Assembly: GCA_023474015.1 (NCBI GenBank)
Contig: JAMCYN010000153.1
Coordinates: 1 to 22,503, forward strand
DNA: 22,503 bases
From: Armatimonadota bacterium
GTDB lineage: Bacteria; Armatimonadota; UBA5829
Reading direction: 5' to 3'
Shown here: positions 14,755 to 21,529 of the stretch, piece after piece
Position numbering within the stretch: position 1 is the stretch's first letter
Layout of the letters: every line of letters starts with the position of its first letter
Notes under the pieces: model-generated
Seen by the model: the letters and a program-made list of their open reading frames with translations, nothing else
Told to the model about the DNA's origin: nothing
Databases searched by the model: none
Position numbers and translations under genes: made by a program

Positions 14755-15936
14755 ATGGAAAATGATCGCACCATTATTCTTGTCGATATGAACTCGTTTT
14801 TCGCCAGTGTCGAGCAGCAGTGCGACCCTCGTCTCAAGGGCAAGCCCGTGGTCGTGGGGGGACCCGCCGGATCGCGCAGTGTCGTGGCGGCGGCGAGTTA
14901 CGAGGCGCGTCCGTTCGGCGTTCGATCCGGGATGCCGATGACGGAAGCGATAACACGCTGCCCGGAACTGGTGATAGTCCGGGGGGACTCGGGAAAGTAT
15001 GTGGATACATCCCACCGGGTGTTTAATATCTGCGGTGACTATACGGACCTGCTGGAGATCTACTCCATCGATGAGTGCTTTATGGATGTCACTCCGACAC
15101 AGGATCGCTTCGGATGCGCATGGAATATCGCGCTTGATGTCAAGCGCCGTATACGCGAAGAACTGGGGCTGACATGTTCGGTCGGCATCGGCCCGAATAA
15201 GGTGCTCGCGAAGCTGGCATCCGGTATGCAAAAGCCGGACGGGCTGACGAAAATACGGCGGGAGGAAGTCCGGGAACTGCTCGAGGCCCTGCCGGTCGAG
15301 AAGCTTCATGGCATCGGCAACAAAACAACGGCTCGATTGAAGAAAATGGGGATCACGACAGCGGGAACCCTGGGGCGCGCATCGAGAGAATGGCTCAAGC
15401 GAGAGTTCGGCGTCTACGGTGATACCCTCCACGCAATGGCTAACGGCGCCTATGAGACTCCGGTGATTCCATACTATGACCAACCGAATATCAAGTCCGT
15501 TGGGCACTCCCACACACTGAGCAGAAATACACGAGACTGGACCGTACTCAGCCGTAACCTGCTGCGGCTTTCCGAGATGGTTGGCCGTCGCCTGCGCGAG
15601 CAGGGCTTCGCGGGAAGAACAGTCACGTTGGTGGTGCGCTACGCCGATATGCATACGTTCAGCCGTCAGCGAAGCCTCCGCGAGCATATCGATGACGGCT
15701 ACGCCATCTACCAGGTGGCTCTGTCCATCCTGCGTGAGCAGATCGGCAACAAGCGCGCCATCAGGCTGGTCGGAGTGTGCGTGTCGAACCTGGTTAAAGG
15801 CTCCAGGCAATTGAACCTGTTTCCGGATGAGCGGCGCGGAAAGCTTCTTGAGACTATGGACGCTATCAACGACAGGTATGGTGAATTCACCATTCTTAGG
15901 GCAAGCCTGGTGGAGAAGTTGACAGTTGACAGTTGA
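14755..15936 (+). CDS. dinB: DNA polymerase IV (Y-family translesion polymerase)
   Basis: The protein has 393 residues. ATG 14755 follows the upstream stop by four bases and begins right before the first palm strand; 13 codons of open frame upstream overlap the small SOS gene. Catalytic acidic residues are Asp11 (LVDMNSFF) and Asp106-Glu107 (YSIDECFMDV), with Phe16 at the steric-gate position. The fingers (SYEARPFGVRSGMP), the thumb helix-hairpin-helix (EKLHGIGNKTTARLKKMGI) and the little-finger domain are all present. QLNLF near the C-terminus is a standard beta-clamp-binding motif. It performs error-prone synthesis past DNA lesions. It should be induced by the LexA-controlled promoter at 14395-14424. 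The last codons (KLTVDS, stop TGA) are read from a TTGACAG heptamer array, so the extreme C-terminus is repeat-derived. Confidence 0.97.
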   Translation: MENDRTIILVDMNSFFASVEQQCDPRLKGKPVVVGGPAGSRSVVAAASYEARPFGVRSGMPMTEAITRCPELVIVRGDSGKYVDTSHRVFNICGDYTDLLEIYSIDECFMDVTPTQDRFGCAWNIALDVKRRIREELGLTCSVGIGPNKVLAKLASGMQKPDGLTKIRREEVRELLEALPVEKLHGIGNKTTARLKKMGITTAGTLGRASREWLKREFGVYGDTLHAMANGAYETPVIPYYDQPNIKSVGHSHTLSRNTRDWTVLSRNLLRLSEMVGRRLREQGFAGRTVTLVVRYADMHTFSRQRSLREHIDDGYAIYQVALSILREQIGNKRAIRLVGVCVSNLVKGSRQLNLFPDERRGKLLETMDAINDRYGEFTILRASLVEKLTVDS

Positions 15937-15946
15937 CAGTTGGCGG
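15919..15946. repeat. TTGACAG heptamer repeat overlapping the dinB stop
   Basis: Three exact TTGACAG units start at 15919, 15926 and 15933, followed by a degenerate TTGGCGG. The dinB TGA at 15934-15936 lies in the third unit. Although TTGACA looks like a -35 box, the threefold array and its position mark it as repeat. Confidence 0.85.
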
Positions 15947-15989
15947 GTTACAAACCCGCGAAGAACGTCCGGGATTGCAAATCCCGGAC
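15943..15989. repeat. Two adjacent short hairpins with related cores
   Basis: The first hairpin is GCGGGTT (15943-15949) with AACCCGC (15953-15959). The second is GTCCGGGATT (15967-15976) with AATCCCGGAC (15980-15989). Both have 3-base loops and a shared pattern GGG.TT.CAAA.CCC. The first could act as a dinB terminator stem, but no T-tract follows. Confidence 0.7.
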
Positions 15990-15993
15990 CATC

Positions 15994-16132
15994 GCCCATC
16001 CCTTCTATGCCATGGGGTGCGTGTCAAATCTGGAGAAACCAGTTATTTCGGGAAACCCTTTTCCCGAAATGCCCCCGGTTACCGAGGAAGTATCGGGAAA
16101 GGGGTTTCCCGATACAACGGTAAGGGATGGGC
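15994..16132. repeat. Hairpin array bounded by an 11-bp inverted repeat
   Basis: The ends GCCCATCCCTT (15994-16004) and AAGGGATGGGC (16122-16132) are perfect inverted repeats. Inside are two hairpins: ATTTCGGGAAA/TTTCCCGAAAT (16045-16070) and GTATCGGGAAA/TTTCCCGATAC (16090-16115), each with 11-bp arms and a 4-base loop. The core TCGGGAA...TTCCCGA is shared with 6686-6718. No open frame is contained, so this looks like a REP- or MITE-like non-coding element. Confidence 0.65.
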
Positions 16133-16146
16133 TGCATGAGTCCCTT

Positions 16147-16174
16147 CTATGCCCTAAGCCCTACGCCCTATGTC
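16147..16174. repeat. CTATGCC-type heptamer repeat
   Basis: Four consecutive units are CTATGCC, CTAAGCC, CTACGCC and CTATGTC. The period is seven bases, as in the other arrays. It lies just upstream of the iron-regulator promoter. Confidence 0.75.
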
Positions 16175-16185
16175 CTGTTTTTTTG

Positions 16186-16215
16186 TTGACATTCCCGCGT
16201 GGCCTGTGGTATAGT
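16186..16215 (+). promoter_or_regulatory. Promoter of the iron-uptake operon
   Basis: TTGACA (16186-16191) and TATAGT (16210-16215) are 18 bases apart. The -10 abuts the DtxR-type operator, so repressor binding would block the start of transcription. Confidence 0.8.
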
Positions 16216-16243
16216 TAGGTTAGGCTAACTTAGGTATACCTAA
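16215..16243 (+). promoter_or_regulatory. DtxR/IdeR-type iron box plus adjacent palindrome (operator)
   Basis: TTAGGTTAGGCTAACTTAG (16215-16233) matches the DtxR/IdeR consensus TTAGGTTAGSCTAACCTAA at 17 of 19 positions by my count. It overlaps a second perfect 14-bp palindrome, TTAGGTATACCTAA (16230-16243). Two overlapping half-site pairs fit binding of two regulator dimers. The regulator is encoded directly downstream, so autoregulation and metal-dependent repression of feoB are expected. Confidence 0.9.
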
Positions 16244-16261
16244 CTGAACCCGGAGGCGGCT

Positions 16262-17002
16262 ATGGCGACGCCGGAAGCGAAACTCTCAAGATCACTGGAA
16301 GACTACCTCGAAGCTATCTATAACCTCAAGGTCAGAAACCAGTTTGCGCGCGTTAAGGACATCGCGCGCATGATGGAAGTCAAGATGCCGTCCGTCACCG
16401 AGGCAATCCGCTCCCTGACCTCCAGGGGGCTAGTCAAGCACCAACCCTATGAAAATGTTGAACTGACCGACGAGGGTCTGGACCGCGCACGGGGGATTGC
16501 CCACCGCCACAGCGCGGTGAAGGAGTTCCTGACGAGCGTGCTTGGCCTCGATGAGAATGACGCCGAGACCGAAGCCTGCGGCATCGAGCACGCGATCCGT
16601 CCGGACACGCTCGATAAGCTATTGAAATTCGTCGATTTCGTCCGAGTCTGCGGTGGCGATAAGCCGCTGCGATTGGACGACTTCCGGCACTTCCTGGCTC
16701 ACAGCGTATATCCCGAGGGCTGCGAGTGCCAGCCGTCTCAGCCCGGCACTTGCGGTCTGCGGACCACCATTACCTCCACCAAGATGAGCGACCTGTGCCC
16801 CGGAATGCAGGGCCGGATTGCGTTCGTCTCCGGCAAGGGCCCCGTCCGCAAGCGCTTGATGGAGATGGGACTGACGTCGGACACGCGGTTCGAGGTAATA
16901 CGCGTCGCCCCACTCGCCGACCCTATCGAGATCAAGATCCGAGGCTATCACCTCGCCCTGCGCAAGAGCGAGGCGCAGCACATCGAAGTGGAACTAGAAT
17001 AG
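16262..17002 (+). CDS. DtxR-family metal-dependent repressor fused to a FeoA domain
   Basis: The protein has 246 residues; ATG 16262 has GGAGG five bases upstream. The N-terminus is a DtxR/MntR winged helix (DYLEAIYNL, then VKMPSVTEAIRSLTSRGLV) followed by the dimerisation and metal domain: RHSAVKEFL with His81/His83 and EACGIEHAI with Glu104, Cys106, Glu109 and His110. Cys106 is the iron-type (DtxR/IdeR) ligand, while Asp14 in SLEDYLE is the manganese-type (MntR) ligand, so metal preference is ambiguous. A Cys-containing linker (C154, C156, C164) leads to a FeoA/SH3-like domain (about 175-245, with PVRKRLMEMGL). FeoA normally is a separate partner of FeoB. The fusion and the feoB neighbour point to ferrous iron control. 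It should repress its own operon through the boxes at 16215-16243. Confidence 0.94.
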   Translation: MATPEAKLSRSLEDYLEAIYNLKVRNQFARVKDIARMMEVKMPSVTEAIRSLTSRGLVKHQPYENVELTDEGLDRARGIAHRHSAVKEFLTSVLGLDENDAETEACGIEHAIRPDTLDKLLKFVDFVRVCGGDKPLRLDDFRHFLAHSVYPEGCECQPSQPGTCGLRTTITSTKMSDLCPGMQGRIAFVSGKGPVRKRLMEMGLTSDTRFEVIRVAPLADPIEIKIRGYHLALRKSEAQHIEVELE

Positions 17003-17012
17003 GAAATTCTAA

Positions 17013-17095
17013 ATTTTGAATTTTGAATTATGAATTGGGGAGTGCGCGATCCCTTCCCTAATTCAAAATTCATAATTCACAATTCAAAATTCTCA
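17013..17095. repeat. TTGAATT/ATTCAAA heptamer hairpin between regulator and feoB
   Basis: The left arm has three 7-base units (TTGAATT, TTGAATT, ATGAATT; 17016-17036). The right arm has five ATTCAAA-like units (17061-17095). Bases 17013-17036 and 17067-17090 are complementary at 23 of 24 positions. The loop holds GATCCCTTCCCTA (17048-17060), the inverse of a 13-mer at 10939-10951. The array begins about 11 bases after the regulator stop. The AT-rich stem may weaken read-through into feoB, but there is no classical T-tract. Confidence 0.85.
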
Positions 17096-17109
17096 AGATT
17101 GCTTGTCCA

Positions 17110-19152
17110 ATGGAGTCACGATTGCAGCAAGATGAGATAGTGATCGCCCTTGCGGGGAACCCCAACTCGGGGAAGACAACCGTCTTCAATGAGTTGACGG
17201 GTTCACATCAGCACGTCGGCAACTGGCCGGGGGTGACTGTTGAACGCAAGGAAGGCACCGTCAAGAAGAACGGCAAGGTGTTTCGCATCGTCGATCTGCC
17301 GGGCACCTACAGCCTGTCGGCCTATTCCCAGGAGGAGGTCATCGCCAGGGACTTCCTGATCGACAGCCACGTGGATGTGATCGTGAACGTCGTTGACGCC
17401 ACGAACCTCGAGCGTAACCTCTATCTCACCACTCAACTTCTTGAACTCGGGATCAGCACGGTAGTCGCCCTCAATGTGGTCGATATGGCGGAACAGATGG
17501 GGCAAAGGATCGACGTGGACAAACTCGCCGGGTTCCTAGGCGCCGCGGTGGTCCCCACAGTCGGTCACAAGGGCGAGGGTATGGACGAAATCCTCGAAAA
17601 AGCGGCGGAACTGGCCGCATGCGCCGCCTGCGAGGCTCCCCGGAGCGCGCGTTATAATCCCGAAATCGAAATCCAGGTCGGCATGCTGGAAAGCAGGCTC
17701 AAGCTGAACCCCGACTGCATCTACCCCACCAGATGGCTCGTGGTCAAGGCCCTTGAAGGGGACTCCGAGGCCAAGGAACGGCTCGCCTGGTGCACGCTTG
17801 ACCCCGACCATGCGTTCAAGGAAATCGACAGCACCCGCCGTCATCTTGAGCAGCACTTCGGCAGCGACCTCGAGGCTGTGATCGCGGACGGGCGCTATGG
17901 CTTCATCGGGGGTCTTCTGCGCGAGGTCGTGATCCGTGCGGCGGCGGTCGACACCATCAGCGCCACCGAGAGGATCGACAACATCCTCTTAAACCGCGTG
18001 CTCGGACTGCCGATATTTCTAATTCTAATGTGGCTGACATTCAAGCTGACGTTCGATATCGGCGGGGTGTTCGCCAATTTGCTGGACAGAGGCGTTGCCA
18101 CCCTGAGCGCCTGGGCCACCGCCGGGCTCCCACCAGGCCCATTGTCCTCGATGATATGCCACGGAATAATCGCCGGTGTCGGTGGCGTGGTGGTATTCGT
18201 GCCCAACATTATGGTCATGTTCATCATCATATCGTTCCTCGAGGGCTCGGGATATATGGCGCGGGCGGCGTTCTTGATGGACAGGTCCATGCACATCCTC
18301 GGGCTCCACGGAAAGTCGTTCATTCCGATGCTGATGGGATTCGGCTGCAACGTCCCCGCCGTGATGGCCACGCGCACTCTGGAGACGCCCGAGGATCGGC
18401 TGGTCACTATTTTGGTCACGCCTCTGATGTCGTGCACGGCGCGGCTACCCATATACATACTCTTCACCGGCGTCTTTTTCTCGCAAAACGGCGCGTGGGT
18501 GATATTCTCGATCTACGCCCTCGGGGTGATCCTGGCTGTTGTGTCCGGAAAGCTGTTCAGGAGGGTGTTCTTCCCGAAATCGGTCTCGCCTTTCGTTATG
18601 GAACTGCCTCCTTATCGGATGCCGACGCTCAAGGGCACGGTCATCCACGTGTGGGAGCGAACCTCGCTGTTTCTGAGCAAGGCGGGGACGGTGGTGCTGG
18701 CCGCATCGGTGCTGATCTGGGCGCTGGGGTCGTTTCCATGGGGAGTCGAGTTCGGCAGCGCGAACAGCCTGGTCGGGCAATTCGGACGATGGATACAGCC
18801 GCTGGTGAGACCGCTCGGGTTGGACTGGCGGGCCGCCGTGGCGCTGTTCTTCGGATTGGGAGCCAAGGAGATCGTCGTGAGCACGCTTGGAGTACTCTAC
18901 GGTTTCGGGCATGCCGGCCCGGGAGGCAAGGGGCTGCACGGCGCGTTGAGCCAATCGTTCACGCCGCTGACGGCGTTCACGTTTATGATTCTCAGCCTGA
19001 TCTACATTCCCTGCATCGCGACCGTCGCGACCATAAAGCGGGAAACCAACTCATGGAAGTGGACGGTTTTCTCCGTAAGCTACTCGCTGGCGCTCGCGTA
19101 TGTCGTTGCGTTCGCGATATATCGCATCGGGCTGATGATGGGGTTCAAATGA
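17110..19152 (+). CDS. feoB: Ferrous iron transporter FeoB
   Basis: The protein has 680 residues, shorter than the Escherichia coli form (773) but in the family range. The N-terminal G domain shows G1 GNPNSGKTT (16-24), the switch segment VGNWPGVTVERKEG, G3 DLPGTYSLS (Asp62-Gly65) and G4 NVVD (122-125). A helical GDI-like region follows. The membrane part carries both Gate motifs with their Cys residues, GFGCNVPAVMATRTLE and LMSCTARLPIYILF, plus several hydrophobic spans to the C-terminus. It imports Fe2+ across the cytoplasmic membrane, coupled to nucleotide hydrolysis. ATG 17110 has no clear ribosome site; TTG 17122, with GGAG six bases upstream, is an alternative that removes four residues. 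FeoA is supplied as a fusion in the upstream gene, and the stop overlaps the next gene by four bases. Confidence 0.97.
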   Translation: MESRLQQDEIVIALAGNPNSGKTTVFNELTGSHQHVGNWPGVTVERKEGTVKKNGKVFRIVDLPGTYSLSAYSQEEVIARDFLIDSHVDVIVNVVDATNLERNLYLTTQLLELGISTVVALNVVDMAEQMGQRIDVDKLAGFLGAAVVPTVGHKGEGMDEILEKAAELAACAACEAPRSARYNPEIEIQVGMLESRLKLNPDCIYPTRWLVVKALEGDSEAKERLAWCTLDPDHAFKEIDSTRRHLEQHFGSDLEAVIADGRYGFIGGLLREVVIRAAAVDTISATERIDNILLNRVLGLPIFLILMWLTFKLTFDIGGVFANLLDRGVATLSAWATAGLPPGPLSSMICHGIIAGVGGVVVFVPNIMVMFIIISFLEGSGYMARAAFLMDRSMHILGLHGKSFIPMLMGFGCNVPAVMATRTLETPEDRLVTILVTPLMSCTARLPIYILFTGVFFSQNGAWVIFSIYALGVILAVVSGKLFRRVFFPKSVSPFVMELPPYRMPTLKGTVIHVWERTSLFLSKAGTVVLAASVLIWALGSFPWGVEFGSANSLVGQFGRWIQPLVRPLGLDWRAAVALFFGLGAKEIVVSTLGVLYGFGHAGPGGKGLHGALSQSFTPLTAFTFMILSLIYIPCIATVATIKRETNSWKWTVFSVSYSLALAYVVAFAIYRIGLMMGFK

Positions 19153-19385
19153 GTGCAATTATTCAATGGATAATCGTGGCGGTGATAGTAATTGCCGCGA
19201 CCATTTATTTGATTCGCAAGCTGCGTCGCGAGGCCTCCGGCGAATGCGACGGCTGTTGCGAAGGGTGCAAGCTGCACGAGGACTGCCGGGACGCATCCGT
19301 GGCCGAAAGCAGGAAGCGCGAAGAGACAATACCGTGGGAGGATGTGAAGAGCCGACTCGGCATGAAGGACGACAAGGGCGTTTGA
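19149..19385 (+). CDS. FeoB-associated Cys-rich membrane protein
   Basis: The protein has 78 residues. Its ATG overlaps the feoB stop (ATGA), so translation is coupled. One N-terminal membrane helix (IIQWIIVAVIVIAATIYLI, residues 4-22) is followed by a basic stretch (RKLRRE) and a Cys cluster, CDGCCEGCKLHEDC (Cys at 33, 36, 37, 40 and 46). This is the layout of the small FeoB-associated Cys-rich proteins found downstream of feoB in many bacteria. They are thought to assist or gate iron transfer, perhaps by binding iron, but the mechanism is not established. It has a longer than usual charged C-terminal tail (SRKREETIPWEDVKSRLGMKD). It is the last gene of the iron operon; the convergent DUF4349 gene ends 27 bases away. 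Confidence 0.9.
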   Translation: MSAIIQWIIVAVIVIAATIYLIRKLRREASGECDGCCEGCKLHEDCRDASVAESRKREETIPWEDVKSRLGMKDDKGV

Positions 19386-19412
19386 GCGTCGGCAAGATTG
19401 AGCGAAGATCAC

Positions 19413-20258
19413 TCAGCTTTCTTCCGAACGCTGTGGACGTCGAAACAGTGATGATCCTTGGCGAGCCCACCACGCCCTAATCCACCGGTTGACCTTCCGA
19501 CAGACTACGAATAGTATGATCGCGCCGGGAATCCAGAACGGAGCGAACCAGCCCACAAAGTAAAGCCCCGTGAGGATCTTGCGAGTGAACTCAAGAAACG
19601 CGCCCTTGGCCTTGTAGGCGGCGTGAGCGTGCCAGTTGCCCCAGTCAAGCGTCCGTTTGGGCTCCGGCTCGAAGAGCGACAGCATCACCCTACCCCTGCC
19701 CGCGTCCCTGCTCATGTCGACACGTTCCTGCATCGCGTCCGACGCCTCGGTGCGTGTCTGATACAGGCGGTATTGGACGAAAAGGATATCCGAGCCGCGC
19801 ATCCTGCGAGGGCGGCGAAGGAAGTCGAGCAGTTCGGATTCGTTCTGGTGCAGCAGCCCGGCGCGTCGCTCGAGCTTTTCGTAAAGCGAGGTCTGGTCGG
19901 TGGTCTGAACGCTTTCGCTGTATAGCTTGCCCACCCCGCGCAAGTCGTCCAGCAGCGCGTCCAGCTTCGGGGCATCCACTTGGAGCGTCATACTACCGTG
20001 CTTATCCCCGTTGAAGTCCACCTCGGTCTTCGCGTCGCGGAGGTCCGCGCCATATTGCCCGGCGAGCTTTAGCACTTTCACCCGAGCAGTCGGAAAATCG
20101 GGGACCTTGAGAATGATACTCGCGCTCCGAACCGCCACCCTGTGCGGCGAAGCTTTTACTATTGGATTGGAACTCGTCGCGGTCGGAACTGCCAGGCTTC
20201 CAATCGGTAGAGTAAAGCAAGCCCATGCAGCGACCCATCCGAATCTGGAGATTCTCAT
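19413..20258 (-). CDS. DUF4349 domain membrane protein
   Basis: The protein has 281 residues. ATG 20258 was chosen because GGGAGG lies about 10 bases upstream and a signal-like segment follows (VAAWACFTLPIGSLAVP); the open frame runs 53 codons further without support. The middle matches DUF4349: SASIILKVPDFPTARVKVL, a GADL..AKTEVD strand, VDAPKLDALLDDLRGVGKL, then a charged helical region (115-180) likely to form a coiled coil. A single hydrophobic span lies near 228-253 (LTGLYFVGWFAPFWIPGAIILFVV), ending in a basic cytoplasmic tail. DUF4349 proteins are envelope proteins of unknown role. It is divergent from the exported gp19-like gene, with a shared 190-base control region. Confidence 0.88.
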   Translation of the reverse strand: MRISRFGWVAAWACFTLPIGSLAVPTATSSNPIVKASPHRVAVRSASIILKVPDFPTARVKVLKLAGQYGADLRDAKTEVDFNGDKHGSMTLQVDAPKLDALLDDLRGVGKLYSESVQTTDQTSLYEKLERRAGLLHQNESELLDFLRRPRRMRGSDILFVQYRLYQTRTEASDAMQERVDMSRDAGRGRVMLSLFEPEPKRTLDWGNWHAHAAYKAKGAFLEFTRKILTGLYFVGWFAPFWIPGAIILFVVCRKVNRWIRAWWARQGSSLFRRPQRSEES

Positions 20259-20332
20259 CTGGTGAATACCTCCCATGCCGACTTGTGTACTACCTACTCT
20301 CCTTGACGCACCAGATGCCGGGTTGTTGCCCG

Positions 20333-20361
20333 TTGACACGTGAAGGCTGAGATGATATCGT
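20333..20361 (+). promoter_or_regulatory. Possible promoter of the gp19-like gene
   Basis: TTGACA (20333-20338) is followed after 17 bases by TATCGT (20356-20361). The -35 is consensus and the -10 matches four of six. It lies about 90 bases before the ATG at 20449. Confidence 0.5.
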
Positions 20362-20448
20362 CTACACAGCCGGGCGGGCATAGACATGACGCCACGGCCA
20401 GTGTCGCCCGTTCGCACGAAGCGAAGGGCATATGGAGGCGTGGTAAGT

Positions 20449-21522
20449 ATGTTCAGTGTTTGTTTAGCTCAGAAATACGCAACTCTTTGGGTCGTCGCGA
20501 TATTGTTCTTCGGGTTGGTCGCGTGCTCCGTTGGCCCGATCAATGCCGCCGATTCGCGCGGACGATCATACGTCGCGGGGAACTTCTTTCTGATACTCGA
20601 CAACGTGAAGTGCGGCTTTGTGAAGAGCATTGATGGCGGCGCGATCAGCGCTGAAGTCATCAACGAACCACCGGGACAGTCATACTTCACTAAAAAGCAT
20701 ATCGGCCAGCCCAAGTACGAGTCGATTAGCATGCAGATCGGGTTCGGTATGTCGAAGGCCGTTTACGATTGGATCGCTGGTTCGTGGTCGATGAACAATA
20801 CTCGCAAGAGCGGTGGAATCGTAGTATTGGATTACAACTACCAGGGCACTTCGGAGACGCAGTTCTTCAACGCGCTTGTGACAGAAACCACCATCCCAGC
20901 CTGCGATGCCTCGGGCAAGGACCCGGCCTATATAACCATCAAGTTCGCGCCTGAGTATACCCGTTCGGCATCCCCGGAGGAAGTCAAGACCGATCTCGGC
21001 AAGAGTGAGCAAAAGACGTGGCTGCCATTAAACTTCAAGCTCACCATCGACGGCTTGGACTGCACTAAGGTCAGCAAGATTGATTCATTCACCGTCAAGC
21101 AGTCAGCGGTAACCGACGACATCGGGGACGCTCGCGACTACCAAAAGGAGCCGGGCAAGCTCGAGTTTCCGAACCTGAAGATCTCCTTCTCTGAAGTGAC
21201 CGCCAAGAGCTGGTACGACTGGCACAAGGAATTCGTAATCAAAGGAAACAATGATGAATCCAAGGAGAAACACGGCACGCTGACGTTTTATGGCCCCAAT
21301 ATGCAGGACGAACTGGCCCGGATAGAGCTCTATAACCTGGGCATCTTCCGAATCGGCGCGGAGAAAGCCGAAGCCAACAGCGATCAGATCAAGCGGGTGA
21401 CTGCTGAACTCTACTGCGAGCGGATGGAGTTCAAATACAGCGGCAAAGGAATCCCCGAGTCCGACAAGCAGAGCACAGAGCGCGCAGTCGCGCAGGTCGT
21501 GAAGACCACAGCGGATCGCTAA
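20449..21522 (+). CDS. Exported protein with two phage tail-tube (T4 gp19-like) domains
   Basis: The protein has 357 residues. ATG 20449 has GGAGG (20434-20438) ten bases upstream; the open frame starts at 20386 without a ribosome site. An N-terminal hydrophobic segment (LWVVAILFFGLVAC) ends in a possible lipobox LVAC with Cys26, or is cut after INA near 33. Two domains follow. The first (about 45-172) reads FFLILDNVKCGFVKSIDGG, GQPKYESISMQIGFGM, RKSGGIVVLDYN and FFNALVTE. The second (about 193-330) reads LPLNFKLTIDGLDCTKVSKIDS, PNLKISFSE, GTLTFYGPN, LYNLGIF and VTAELYCERMEF. Both follow the strand pattern of gp19/Hcp-type tube proteins. No sheath, baseplate, spike or AAA gene of an injection system is nearby. 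Export is at odds with a classical cytoplasmic tube role, so the function is unknown; it could form an extracytoplasmic ring or tube. Confidence 0.75.
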   Translation: MFSVCLAQKYATLWVVAILFFGLVACSVGPINAADSRGRSYVAGNFFLILDNVKCGFVKSIDGGAISAEVINEPPGQSYFTKKHIGQPKYESISMQIGFGMSKAVYDWIAGSWSMNNTRKSGGIVVLDYNYQGTSETQFFNALVTETTIPACDASGKDPAYITIKFAPEYTRSASPEEVKTDLGKSEQKTWLPLNFKLTIDGLDCTKVSKIDSFTVKQSAVTDDIGDARDYQKEPGKLEFPNLKISFSEVTAKSWYDWHKEFVIKGNNDESKEKHGTLTFYGPNMQDELARIELYNLGIFRIGAEKAEANSDQIKRVTAELYCERMEFKYSGKGIPESDKQSTERAVAQVVKTTADR

Positions 21523-21529
21523 TTACACA

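Noticed and set aside
15919..15938. TTGACA elements at the end of dinB as -35 boxes
   Set aside because: They are units of a heptamer array and no -10 box is at the right distance; the next gene has its own better promoter at 16186.
14701..15999. Minus-strand open frame of 432 codons opposite dinB
   Set aside because: It is an antisense shadow of dinB, its composition is unlike a protein, and it runs across the SOS gene junction and the repeats.
18030..19148. Long plus-strand open frame overlapping feoB and continuing into the Cys-rich gene
   Set aside because: Only the last 78 codons (from ATG 19149) look like a protein. The rest is the +1 shadow of feoB, rich in Arg, Gly and His, with no family pattern.
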